From Sipunculus nudus (Eukaryota > Annelida > Sipuncula > Golfingiida > Sipunculidae), in NCBI GenBank assembly GCA_026874595.1, contig CM049320.1, positions 20,343,714 through 20,407,713 on the forward strand: a DNA stretch of 64,000 nucleotides, written 5' to 3'. A program made the translations under genes and the position numbers. Below are positions 1 to 11,188 of the stretch, in pieces (position 1 is the first letter of the stretch; the number at the start of each line of letters is the position of its first letter). The notes beneath the pieces are model-generated. The model did not search any database, was not told the origin of the DNA, and saw only the letters and a program-made list of their open reading frames with translations.

Positions 1-234
1 ACTTTCAGTTGAAAAGCATCTATATAAATAAGCATAAAAACATCCGGTAATCTCAAATTACGTTCGATAAGGAGATTTGTATGGGACTCGGACTCGGGGT
101 TCCGAATGATTCGGACTTGTAGAAGATGGACTTTGACTCGACTAGCTTGGACTCGGACTCGAGTGGCCTGGACTCGTATTTGCACTCGGACTCGCACCCG
201 GACTCGGAGAGTGAGGACTCGACTACATCACTAC
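1..234. repeat. (GAGTCC)n element, right end with CATCACT terminus
   Basis: From about 85 to 226 the sequence is a degenerate array of the hexamer GGACTC/GAGTCC. It ends in a CATCACT terminus at 227-233, the same end seen at 10206 and 63371. The apparent ORFs here only reflect the hexamer. The left end is unclear or outside the window. Confidence 0.6.
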
Positions 235-516
235 ACCCTGTATACCAGCAACGGGTCTTGGGACATTCTGCATTCTTTTGAGCTCCCTGTGTGTTTAAGG
301 GCCTACTGTCGTCAAACAATCTTGGTTCATATATATATATATATACATCTATATATATATATATATATTAAATTTCTTTTAGTCCCAAAGATATACTTTT
401 TTTTGGAATACTTCCTCTATTATTTCTGCTGTATATAACAATTTTTGTTGTTGTTGTTGTTGCGATATTCTAAAAATTTACCGCAGTTAATATGCATTTA
501 ACAATTATATCTAAAA

Positions 517-560
<44 letters not shown>

Positions 561-1170
561 CAGGCGTTTTTAATTTAATATTTATCATATTCCCTCCTTT
601 AATTTTTATTTTTTATTTTGATAAATTAACAAATTGTTCTTTGTTTATTGTCCTGTCACTCTTTTTTTTTTATAGAATAACATATCGAATAAAAGAAAAA
701 AAAAAGATTTTAGAGTATGCATGTTGTTTTTTTTTAATAGCAAGAACTGTTTGGTAGGAGTTATTTTGTCTTAGTTGATCTTCAGATTTTATATACACCT
801 GACTGAGAACAATCTAACCATAACTAGTCGTAAGAGAAAGTCTTTAAAATGGCCTGTTCCATTATATGACCTCTATTAACTAATGATAATTCCTTGGACC
901 TTTGAATGAAAAAAGGCCGGGAAACGCCAGACTCACGGCTTTTCGTTTTGTTTATTTCCACGTATTTATAACAGGTCCAAAATAACCTAGACATAGTCAA
1001 CAATTACATATATGGTTTCAATTAATAGATAGATAGATAAAGGCTTAAAAGGTAGCAAATTTTACATATATCCACATATACGTAGTATCGTGCAACTCAT
1101 CAGGTAACACTGTATATGGTTCCATGCAATAGAGCACTTTAGCAGTTGTTTATTGCTGTAAACTATTATA

Positions 1171-1222
<52 letters not shown>

Positions 1223-1366
1223 AATATATATGTGTTATGTAGATATATGAGTTATCTACATACTATGGTTTGTTTCATATTCGCGCTGTTTACATATTCT
1301 TTATTTAGCAATGGTTCATTTTCCAAAATTACTGATTATATCAATTATAATATTACTTATTTACTA
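235..1366. other. AT-rich intergenic sequence with (TA)n runs
   Basis: Contains (TA)n tracts at about 330-368, 521-557 and 1170-1220, a (TTG)n run near 445 and homopolymer T runs. No gene seen. Confidence 0.7.
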
Positions 1367-1790
1367 CACGCGCACAATCTTGCCGATGACGAGAAAACTT
1401 GTAAACTTGCATAAAAGGGAAACTGGTTTAACGGTCCAAATGACCGAAATCGCAAATAAAAGGGCTTTGCGTCTCGAAGTAAGGGTCGTTCACAAGGATT
1501 GAGTTTGGTTCTCGAATGGCATGGCTGGGTCTCCGCTGCTGGGATCGGTAGAGGGAATGCGGGTTGCTTCGGGCTTTGTGGCTGTGGATGCTGTAGCTTT
1601 CTAACAAGGAATTCAACCCAGGAGAGAAGATGGCGCCCTCTACGGCTCCTTGCTTGGCTTGGCGTGGCACTGCGACTGTTGGCTCAGAGAACATGCTTAA
1701 GGAGCGCACAGGGCTGAGGTCTTGACCGCAGCAACCTGTAGCTGCTCGATGAGCGTATACTTCTTTTGGCTTGGACGCGCACAATCTTAA
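1367..1790. repeat. GC-richer insert flanked by a 14-bp direct repeat
   Basis: The sequence acgcgcacaatctt occurs near 1367 and again near 1774, bracketing a block clearly richer in GC than its surroundings. It is possibly an old insertion; no coding content recognised. Confidence 0.3.
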
Positions 1791-2039
1791 CCGCTTGTTG
1801 AGAACTGAAGAGAATATATAACGAGTGGAGATGATTCTTTGTTATGGGCTATCGCTTTAAAAGAGCTGATATCATATACAACTATGTTTAAATTACAGCT
1901 AACATACAATAGATGGTTTTATATTTATTATACATATTTTCCATATTATTTTATGGAGCAGGCATGGACTCATGAGATTTCGATTAGATTCTTGAAACAA
2001 ATAACTCATTACTGTGTAAATTATGCGTTTTAGGCGTTC

Positions 2040-2110
2040 GTGGTGCTTTTATTTTCGTGATAACTTCACTTTCGCGAATTGCGAATTTGCAACCATGCGT
2101 AAATAAAGAA
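2040..2110. repeat. TTCGCGA-type dispersed repeat fragment
   Basis: Contains tttcgcgaattgcgaa motifs. A related segment with repeated TTCGCGA lies at 7690-7762. This resembles common invertebrate MITE fragments. Confidence 0.35.
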
Positions 2111-2162
2111 AAAACATGAGTAGCAATCCTTTAATGAATGATGTTTTATTGCTCTTATCGGC

Positions 2163-2204
2163 AGAACTTTAATGGGAAAAAGCTGATTTTGGGGCGAAGC
2201 TGTC
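2163..2204 (+). promoter_or_regulatory. Probable 5' UTR intron acceptor and leader of MCT copy 1
   Basis: The tract gctcttatcggcag ends at 2164, 40 nt before the ATG. The leader after it resembles the copy 2 leader, so both genes probably begin with an upstream non-coding exon that I cannot locate. Confidence 0.4.
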
Positions 2205-2409
2205 ATGTTGGATAATCGAGTCAAGCCACCGCTAGATGGCGGTTATGGTTGGGTGATCGTGACGTCATGTACACTTCTTGGATTCATGTCTTCGTGTACT
2301 TTCGTGGCTCTTGGGGTTTTCTTACTGGAACTAGTGGAAACATTCCATGTCTCAAATGCCGAAGTGGTTTTGATATGGACATGCACAATGACCATCTCAG
2401 GTGTCTTTG
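2205..2409 (+). CDS. MCT copy 1, exon 1
   Basis: Encodes the N-terminus, TM1 and the start of TM2. It ends TTT G|GTAAGT, a consensus donor in phase 1. The length of 205 nt is identical to exon 1 of copies 2 and 4. Confidence 0.9.
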
Positions 2410-5400
2410 GTAAGTATGAAAGTGTAAACTAATAGGATCGAATTGCTATTTATTAGTATAAGTTTCGGTAAATCTACAATATTTCTAGGCTGAACATTTG
2501 AACATTTCAACTAGTCGGTGTCTTTTACAGGGTTATTCTCTGGACTGCTCGTGCGCCACTTAGGCTGTAAATGTTTGACCATTGTATGTGGCTTGATATC
2601 GGCGGTCGGTTCAATAGCTTCAGCATTTGCGCCAAACGTGTATACCCTGTATATTACGAAAGGTTGCGCAGGAGGTGAGTTTACTTTGTTCATGTTAACA
2701 TATTGTGTCAGTGATTCATAAATGACGTCTTATATAATTTATTGTTATCTAGCCTGTTCAATCTATTTTGTTCTTTAGAGTCAAATTAAGATGTTTCGTG
2801 AAGGTTCTTGATTTTGGTTATGTTTATTATCACGAATATTCATAAATCTTAAGTGACAGGCTGTACCTCGGGGCCTGAAACATTGATATTGATCACAATA
2901 AATAACAATAATATATCTATATTCTCTATTCCGTTTCACAGAAATACGTCCTTTAAAATTAAATCTGTTCACAAAATCTTCATGGAAGAACATAATAAAG
3001 CCCTTTGTAAACATCATACTGTTTTAGAATTTTCGTCGGTATGATATATGTGAACATGTCTAATTTTGTTCCCAACATAACATGTAACCCCATCAAAACC
3101 AGAGATAATAACTGTTTATAAATTTTATAAAATTTCATTATTTATCATAATTAGCAAAGTATCAATATTATTAATAATAAATTAGAACTTTAATAATAAA
3201 TTAGAGCTATAATTATTCTTACAATGCTATTACAAAGAAAGAAGGAATAAATCATCAAAAAGATGAGCTTTTACATGATCAGTATACTATATATCAATTA
3301 ACATTTTTGCCTCATCGCATGTCGTCAGGCTGTGCGTTCTATCATTATGATGTGCAATCACTACGTTAACTTCGATTGTAACTCAAATAATCGCAGTTTC
3401 CCGCGTGGTATAACCATGTATGTTGAATAACCATATAATATAATTATTTCTTTTCTTTAGGTTTATTAATTGGTGCTGTCGGGGTGACAACGATGGTCCC
3501 CATCACTCAGTATTTTGATAAGAAGAAAGGATTAGCCATGTCTCTCCGGACCATGGGTCCCGGCTTGGGGGCGTTCGTGTGGCCGCCTTTAGTCCAGTTC
3601 CTCGTCTCCAAATATACATGGCGTGGAGCCATGCTAGTCATTGGCGGCTTACAACTCAATATAATTGCTTTAGGCTTGCTGCTAAACCCTCCACCAGGAA
3701 GCAAAAGAACCAACAACAAAACAAAATGGAAATGCACACTAAAAATCTTCTTTGATTATACCCTCCTTAAAGATTTAGTATTTGTGTTTTTCACATTTTC
3801 TTTTGTGTCAACGTTTGTTGGGCACACGGTCCCTTTCAACTTTCTTCCAAGTCTGGCAAGAATTCGTGGTGTCTCGGCCTCAGATAGCGCGTGGTTGGTG
3901 TCTATCATTGGTATCTGTAGCTGTATCGCCCGCCCTCTCTATGGAATATTGGCAGACAAGGCCAGGACGCTCCGGGTACATCTCTATGCCCTGTCCGTAG
4001 TAGTCACCGGTGGCGTGATAATTGTGACGTCGCAACTGCATTCCTTCACCATGTTTGCAGTTTTCAGCAGTGCTTTCGGTCTTGCTAACAGTGAGTATGT
4101 TTTTAGATTTGTATCATCTTCTATTTCTCATCAAATATCTAATTACTTAAATGAAAAAGCAAATTAAATAAGGTATGTTTATTTGCTTATGTTTTTATTT
4201 AAATTTTTATTTATTTTATTTTATTTTATTTTTATTAATGAATGTTTTGTATATAATTAAATACATTTTCCCATCCTATATATTATTATAGGAATGAAAA
4301 ATTTGTTAAGATATGTTTATTTACTTAAAAAAAAATTCATGTTAAGGAAAATTGCAATGTTCCCGAGTTTCCAATGTTTTCTTTTAATGAGCTGATATTA
4401 CCTTTGCTGATATCATTCACATTACGTACGGACATTATAGTTCTTCCACGATTAGCATTACCATAAGCACACGTCATAAACTCTTTTTACTCATTCTAAT
4501 TTCTTCGTAACCATGAACATTTTACAGTTAATTCTGCCGACTAAGACCTTATTTACAATTTGATTCATCTCATTTTAAACAGAATAGATTTAAGTATATT
4601 TACAGTTATGAAGAAATTAGAATTAAAAAAACTGGCAGTGTGTAACAATGGCTACGTCAAATAATTTGTACACAAACCTTGGCTTTTTTGTCCAATAAGA
4701 CAAAGAGATATGAATATTATGGATCCTACCAGCATTTATGAATTTCAACATTTCGATTTGAATATCTCAGGATACACCTGCTTTGGAAGTATGCACCACA
4801 TACCAATATTCTTCATTGGTTTTTGAATTATGTAAATATAACTTTTTTTTTAATTTTCGACAAGGTTCTTATCTAAAGGATGCTAAAAGGGCTGCTTCGT
4901 CATATCCAACTTTATAGCCAAGTCATTTTTTATAAATAAACGGTGTTTATAATAACTTTAAGATTATTCTCCTTACAATAAAGAGCTTTTTTTGTGTGGG
5001 GTCTTGTGAGTCGCCTATCTGTACCAAAACGCCATGAAAAAGCTTGTCCGATTCACGTTAGGGATCCAGATCAAAATGTATTTGATTTTAATTTTATGTT
5101 CTTATATGTTTAAATATACCTCACAACACATATTTCAACAAACTACTCAGAGTTTCCTTCTTTACAGTAATGTTTACTTGTAAACATAAACTATGTATAC
5201 AAGATCCAGCGTATAAGTCTTAGGCGAATTTCCAGTATTATATTTACTACCGGTATACCGGGTTATGCTGCAAAATGCCAGCCCCCCATGGGCGATGTCG
5301 AGAAACTGGGAGAAATATACCTGTCAGGGTTCGATAAGTGGTGGTGATGTGACACGAAGTACTCCGAGTACAGCGTCCAGGCGAGAATCTGTCTGCGGAG

Positions 5401-6254
5401 AGAGTTTGGTCGGAAGGGGATCGACTTGTATCGGCAAAGTTAATATAGAAAAACGAGATAATGAAATAACGCTTTTTTGGCACACGACCTTATCCTCAAA
5501 TTATTGTAGGATGCTCCAATGTTTTATCTATCCACCTTAGGTGATAGCAAGGTTTTATAATTACTCTTAATTACAGGTAATTACATGGTCCTAATGTTCA
5601 CAATACTCAGCGACATAGTACCCCCTCAACAGATGGCGACAGCTGCTGGACTGGTGGGGTCTATAGTTGCGGCTGTTTCATTGGCAACAAGCTCTTTGGC
5701 AGGTAAGGCTGAGACTAAATAAACCTGCTGTTTGTCATTCACATTTAAGACATATGGATTTGAAGAACAGTTCTCTGAAGAAAGTGCATAAACATGCAAA
5801 GAAAGTTAAATTCATATACTCAGATATTACATATGAATATGTAATATAAACATATACAGTCAAATCATAGTCATATCTGGGACACACATTTCCGTGTCTA
5901 ATCGAATTCACTTAACGATTTTTCGTCAAAAGGCAGTGGTGCATGAGGCAGCTATTTTGGTGTTTGATGGGACGGTAATTATCCATATGTCATAATTTTT
6001 ATAATGTCTTCTTAGGCTGAATGGTTGATGCAACTAAAAGCTTTGGAACACCTTTCATTGCCTACGGTGCTCTGCAGATGAGCGCTTCTATTTTCATTGG
6101 GATCATGGCTCTCCTCCAGCGGATACGGAAGAAGAAGGAAACAAGAAAGGAAAACATTTACTTGAAAGAGGAATTGAAAAATTTGAATTCAACTCAGTCA
6201 CTAGATAAAGAAGATAACATTTCTATTTCAATTCCTGTAAAGACCTCTAGCTAG
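2205..6254 (+). CDS. SLC16/MCT-like transporter, copy 1 (five exons; in-frame TGA before TM12)
   Basis: Coding exons are 2205-2409, 2531-2674, 3461-4090, 5577-5702 and 6016-6254. Every boundary has GT/AG and every junction is phase 1. The product is a 12-TM major facilitator of the monocarboxylate transporter family, expected in the plasma membrane. The DGGYGW signature sits at residues 11-16 at the start of TM1, YFDKKKGLAMS follows TM4, and SCIARP lies in TM8 with Arg274. Exon 5 starts GGC TGA where copies 2 and 3 have a TGG Trp codon. Translation would therefore stop after 369 residues, losing TM12 and a basic/acidic cytoplasmic tail that is otherwise open to the TAG at 6252-6254 (447 codons in all). 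I chose the 2205 start because it matches the copy 2 start and precedes the signature by 10 residues. The gene may be a recent pseudogene, a truncated form or a sequence error. Substrate unknown. Confidence 0.85.
2531..2674 (+). CDS. MCT copy 1, exon 2
   Basis: Follows the acceptor cttttacag and ends at GTGAGT. The 144 nt encode the end of TM2, the cytoplasmic RHLGCK loop, TM3 and the start of TM4. Confidence 0.9.
3461..4090 (+). CDS. MCT copy 1, exon 3
   Basis: A 630-nt exon between ttctttag and GTGAGT. It encodes TM4 to TM10, including the YFDKKKG loop, the short central loop and the TM8 SCIARP motif. Confidence 0.92.
5577..5702 (+). CDS. MCT copy 1, exon 4
   Basis: Acceptor ttacag, donor GTAAGG, 126 nt. 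It encodes the end of TM10, the ILSDIVP loop and TM11. It is too short and spliced to show as a long ORF, and was found by alignment with copy 2. Confidence 0.88.
6016..6254 (+). pseudogene. MCT copy 1, exon 5, with TGA as its first full codon
   Basis: Acceptor cttcttag. The frame set by exon 4 reads GGC TGA ATG. After the TGA the frame stays open for 77 codons (TM12 and a charged tail), closely matching copy 2 exon 5. The preserved downstream frame means the nonsense change is recent or that the tail is still used in some way. Confidence 0.8.
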
Positions 6255-6885
6255 ATTCGGTCGTTTATAAGAATGTTCAAGTACATAATATACATAGTAT
6301 TATGCAGAATGGTCTTAGGTCAATGGTGAAAAGAAAGATTGTTTAAAAAATAACCATTGAGTCTTTCTGACACAAGGAAAGCTTATCTTATCGAGACAGA
6401 TGGATCAAGTCCCGGGTGGCATTTCCAGAGAGAATGTTTGAATATAACATGCACCTTGTTTCCCGAAAAAAATTGACAGTCCAGAGGAGTATGAACAGAT
6501 GCATGCTCTCCAACCCTTTCAAAGAGTACAATATAGCCCCCCCCCCCTTCCGAACATCATAATTTTCTTCGTTCGCGCTACTTACTATGTAACATATTTG
6601 GCTTTAGGAAAGTATTTTAGCTCAAAATTCAACAGTATATTTTAATTATTCAAATTTAATTTAAATCACCTCATTTACAAACATTCAGGAAGATGTATTA
6701 GGTTTACATTTAGGATGATTTAATAAGACAATTGACCCATAATATCATATACACAGTTTCGCAAAATGAGATATATAGTTGTGTCACAAGGAAAGCTTAT
6801 TCAGACTTGACAGATCAGTCTAGTCTTGGTTGTTTTTTTCCAGCAAGATGTATTGAATCTTCAATGTCAAAAGCTCAAAACTAGT

Positions 6886-7181
6886 AGGGGTCTGGACAGC
6901 TGAGCGATAAAACGCCCGGCCTTTTCCGCTGGCGACGAGAGTTCGATCCCAGGTGCTGCCATGTGTTGTAGTGACCCGTCCAAGTTCGGTGGTTCTCTCC
7001 GGGTTCTCCGGCTTCCTCCTTCTGTCTCACTACGATCTTCAACTCTATCAGTATCTTCTATTTTCGCCTTAAATATCTAACTGTACACCAACTTAATCTG
7101 TCAAACTTTGTCCTTGCTGAGGGAGCCAGTCCGGGCCGGATTTTCCGTAGACCTGTGACTGGCTCGAACGCGGAAATCACT

Positions 7182-7217
<36 letters not shown>
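6886..7217 (+). mobile_element. tRNA-derived SINE with (TCAA)n tail
   Basis: The head, from about 6886, has a tRNA-like A box (about 6893-6906) and a clear Pol III B box gagttcgatccc at 6938-6950. A conserved-looking body follows (gttctctccgggttctccgg near 6992) and the element ends in (TCAA)n at 7183-7217. This is the structure of a SINE in sense orientation. The central-domain family is not assigned. Confidence 0.8.
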
Positions 7218-9450
7218 GCTCACCACTGGTTGGTTTGGTAGTGCCACCTATATAAATCCCTGACTCTTATCATAATTGAAACCCGTATATATTCAAGCAT
7301 AGCGAAAGAACTTATAATATTGTAGATAACATCCCGTCATACGTTACTGAGACAAAGGAAACAGAAATGAACATAAATAAATTTATATGTATTTGTACCT
7401 AATTAATCTATATTAAGGGATTCCTAAAGGGAAAATTCAGTCAAATTCAGAGCTGATACGAAGCTTTGTTCCCCATGGCACTCGGCATTAATATATGGTT
7501 CTTGAAATACTTGAATTAACCTGTCAGTAATATAATTCCAGCGACCATTTGTCACGTATAAAGCAACGCCCCTAGGTGTTAAAAGGGAGTCTTGTGTCTA
7601 CAAATAAAAGCGACAGATAACGCACCTGTCGGATCGTCTAAGAACATTTATTTTGACTTTTTGAATTCTTATAAATACTGTGGTTGGCATTATATTCGCG
7701 AGGTTAAAATTTCGCGATTAGCATTTCTTTATTTGGCGAGGGTTCCTTTTTCGCGATCTTAAAAGAGCCTTAAATAATTTTCACAGAGTATATCCATTAT
7801 TATATTAATAAATTATGTTAAATAATACATGTGCCAAAACGTTTCAACTGAACCTTGGCCCAAATAAAACTTCGAATGACTTGAAATTAATTATAATTAC
7901 GGGTGAATATTTTGAAAGACAGGATATAATTTATAATAGCAATCTTTGACTTAACGGTAAAATACAAGATCTATTATAAGTTGTAACACCAGTCTTTTAC
8001 ATGTACTTTGGTGAATGGGTCTCTTATTCACGAAGTTTTATGGTCGTCTTGGGTAGGCATCAGTGAACCCTTAGCCACGCAGGCGCGTAGAAGGCAGTTT
8101 GTTACTCTGAATAACTAAGGCCCCGATTCGGAGTTACAAACTGCATTCTGTCAGCAGCACCACGAGACTATAGCAAACGAACAGTTGGATGCACTAAACT
8201 GACCAAGCAACATGTAGCGTTGATGATTCAAAAGGCCACCTGCACACACTCCTCACGAAGCGGTTATGCACTGCAGTCGTCCCAGATCTCGATCTTCTGT
8301 AACCGTAGCCACCAAGGGTAACTATAAAATGTTAGATATATCTGAGACTACATTTAATTTTACAACTGCAGCAAATTGGCAACTGTAAGTGCAGTTTACT
8401 TTAGTTAGTGTATTTTTGTATTAGAAAGACACGGGTCTTACTGCATATAACGCAATGACTGTTAGAATGTATATGTAGCGGCGACAATGCTGTGTGTACT
8501 GGTCACGTTTTATAGGAGTTGTAGACTTAATTAAGCAGGGAATTTATGCAATTAGCTTATCATAACAGAAAATTGTCTTTAAAAAGTGAGATACTCGAGT
8601 TACTGAGGGGTTTTCTCCCTTTTATAGACAGATAATTTGTTGCAGTTGTATTGAAAATGAGATACTTTTGCCATGTTGAAGAATGTCACCTCAACCGTGA
8701 AACTGAAAATAAAACTGCTTTTCCGGATAATTCGATCGTTTCATGGGCAAACACCACCATATGTACTATCTCTTTATACGGGCAGGCGACGAAACAGCGG
8801 GGCCAGGAGGCGCTACTAAGATGGAAAAATACCTCTGCATGTCTGATTTCACAGTGGACCCTATTTGATGACACACTTATATATAAATATACTAAAGTTG
8901 TCTAAAGGCATAATTAAAATGTAGCAATGCTATATTATAAATATGAAAGACACTGGAAGATGTAATATTAACGAGAACATATCTTTATGCCATGCATACA
9001 TAGCACAACTGGCACTAAACCAAAATGGCTTGTTAAATAACTATAATACATACAAAGTACTCCAGTGCACCTATCAAAAAATGGCGTGTTTAATATGATA
9101 AGAATGACACATTAGGTAGAATTTGGATAAAGATGGGGTTTTAAATGAGTTACATTCAAGGGGAGAATTTCCATACAAAAATCGATTTTAAGTTTAATTT
9201 ACATTTAAGTGCATATTAATTTATTATCACTTGGCGAGCACAATATTGAAGATATGCCTCGTTGTCTTTGAAATTGCAAAAAAGTGCTTATCACATCATT
9301 GGTAAATAATAAATTCATGCACTTTTGTAAATTGAGCAATGCAGACATTTTTCATTACCAGTGATACAGAGCAGGCTGAAATAGTTATATAGACGAGTTA
9401 AAGCAAAAGTGTTTCTGTGGAAACCTTCATAGTATGGAGTGGATCTATAA
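7218..9450. other. Intergenic region between MCT copies 1 and 2
   Basis: No gene recognised. It includes the TTCGCGA-rich repeat fragment at 7690-7762 and otherwise AT-rich unique-looking sequence. An 84-codon ORF at 8651 shows no domain. Confidence 0.6.
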
Positions 9451-10213
9451 CTGTGTTGTAGTCGAGTCTACGCTACCCGAGCACAAGTCCGAGTCCAAGC
9501 TGGCTGAGTCCAGGTTCGAGTCCATGCCCATCTTCTTTGAATCCGAGTCTTTTAGAATGCAAGTAAAAAAAAGATTCCAATAAAAATTATATTTGTAAAA
9601 GAATACACAATGGAAATCTGGGATAATCATACGTGTATATTTTTTTTTTAATTTAAGGTTTAATTGCATTTAGCTATAGATTCTATTTATACGGATATTA
9701 CATTAGGTGACAAAATGGACGAATCTAATTGTATTGAAAATATTATGTCTATAGTTTGTATACCGCTTAGTCTTTATCGCTTGTTTTTTTTTTTCAAACT
9801 TACCGCAAGCCCATGAGAGACAAAATCTTCTTTTTACTTGGCTCGAGGTGTACGAAGCCCGGGAGATGTCATAGGGAAATATATAATTTATTAATTCGTG
9901 CGCACGAATTACTAATCCATGCGCACGAATTACCAATTCGTGCGCACGAATTACTCGGTGTGAAAAATATATTTCCAAGGTGTAAAAAATATTTATTAAT
10001 TCGTGCGCATGACTTAGTAATTCGTGCGCACGAATTAATAAATATTTTCACCATGTCGTCTCTAGGGCTCCGTAGAGGTGCACTGGACTTGGTTTCTCGA
10101 ATATTGGCCTCCGAGTCCCAGAATAGGTTCGAGTTCAGAACCATGGTGTCCAAGTCCGAGTTGGAGTGCTTGAGAAAGTGGGCTCATGTCCAAGTCGAGT
10201 CCTTACATCACTG
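9451..10213. mobile_element. (GAGTCC)n MITE-like element enclosing a palindrome cluster
   Basis: It begins near 9451 with ctgtgttgtag followed by a GAGTCC array (9461-9550). A second array lies at 10083-10203 and the element ends with CATCACTG at 10206-10213. CAGTG-type ends are typical of hAT elements, but no clean 8-bp target duplication is seen, so it is old or wrongly bounded. Confidence 0.5.
9891..10040. repeat. Cluster of 18-bp palindromes AATTCGTGCGCACGAATT
   Basis: Three units at about 21-bp spacing (9891-9953) and two more at 9996-10037, each a perfect or near-perfect palindrome with a TGCGCA core. The second pair sits between inverted AATATTTATTAA/TTAATAAATATT arms. Confidence 0.85.
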
Positions 10214-10947
10214 ATATATTGCATTTCCTCAGGCCGCCGAAGACGGGGCATTTGAATATTGGATGACCCTGTAGTGGAAGGGCTGTTGTATGATAGAATA
10301 TCTTGTGGAGTTCAAGTTCAAGTTCTCCGGGCTGTATGTGGGTTTACTATCAATGTCGTGAGGGCTTGTTGATATGATCGCCTATGGACACTGGTCAGTT
10401 TTATTTATGTGGTATTTCTTAAGAGACACGAGAGTGTAGACCATAAAATTTATAATCGTTGCTAATATCCGCTAATCTCGAGTGACAGTTTGTCCTCCTT
10501 GGGTTCTCTGCGTGGCATAGTTGGTGCAGTAAGTCTTCCCCTGACCTGTTTCATCTGAGCTGTATCCTGTGGCAAATCAGACGTAAGTTTATTTTTATTC
10601 TTTGTTTATAATATATATCCATTTCTTTTTACGGACGATGTCAATTGAATGTGAATGCAGATAATCACACGATAAAAAAATACATGTTATTCTCTGTGTC
10701 TCTCCCTCTCTGACTGTCTTTGTCTCTGTCTGTCTGTCCGTCTCTCTCTCTGTATATATATAATATATATGTGTGTAAATTTGTGTGAAAAAGACAAATT
10801 TTATCTTTTGCTCTATAATGTAGGCTTTATTTTTAAAATGTTAAGAATTTTTAGAGATTTCTTTTTACTTGTTTGTTAACCCATACAGTTTTTAATATGG
10901 TTTTCATTCAATGGTTCAGGTTTGCTTTATCGACCCCTTTCGTTTGC

Positions 10948-10983
10948 AGAAAAACGGGTTTTAAGCTTGGCTGAAGCGTAATC
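10948..10983 (+). promoter_or_regulatory. Probable 5' UTR intron acceptor and leader of MCT copy 2
   Basis: A pyrimidine-rich tract ending ctttcgtttgcag stops at 10949, 34 nt before the ATG. This matches the position in copy 1 and implies a non-coding first exon upstream. Confidence 0.45.
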
Positions 10984-11188
10984 ATGGCGGATAACAGAGT
11001 CAAGCCACCGCCAGATGGCGGTTATGGTTGGGTGATTGTGACGTCATGTACGTTTCTTGGGTTCATGGCGTCCCGTTCTTTCGTGTCTCTTGGGGTATTC
11101 TTGTTGGAACTCGTGGAAACATTTCATGTCTCTAATGCTGAAGTGGTTATGATTTTGGCATGCACAGTAGCGAGCTCTGGGATTATTG
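10984..11188 (+). CDS. MCT copy 2, exon 1
   Basis: 205 nt ending in ATT G|GTAAGT. Encodes the N-terminus, TM1 and the start of TM2. Confidence 0.93.

Noticed and set aside
53-438. ORFs on both strands rich in Glu-Ser or Arg-Thr
   Set aside because: They only translate the GAGTCC hexamer array and the adjacent (TA)n run.
1428-1784. 118-codon minus-strand ORF
   Set aside because: It falls in the GC-richer insert and overlaps open frames on the other strand; no domain or splice context supports it.
5241-5540. ORFs on both strands in intron 3 of MCT copy 1
   Set aside because: Open in several frames because of local GC content; no domain, and the MCT exons flank it with normal splice sites.
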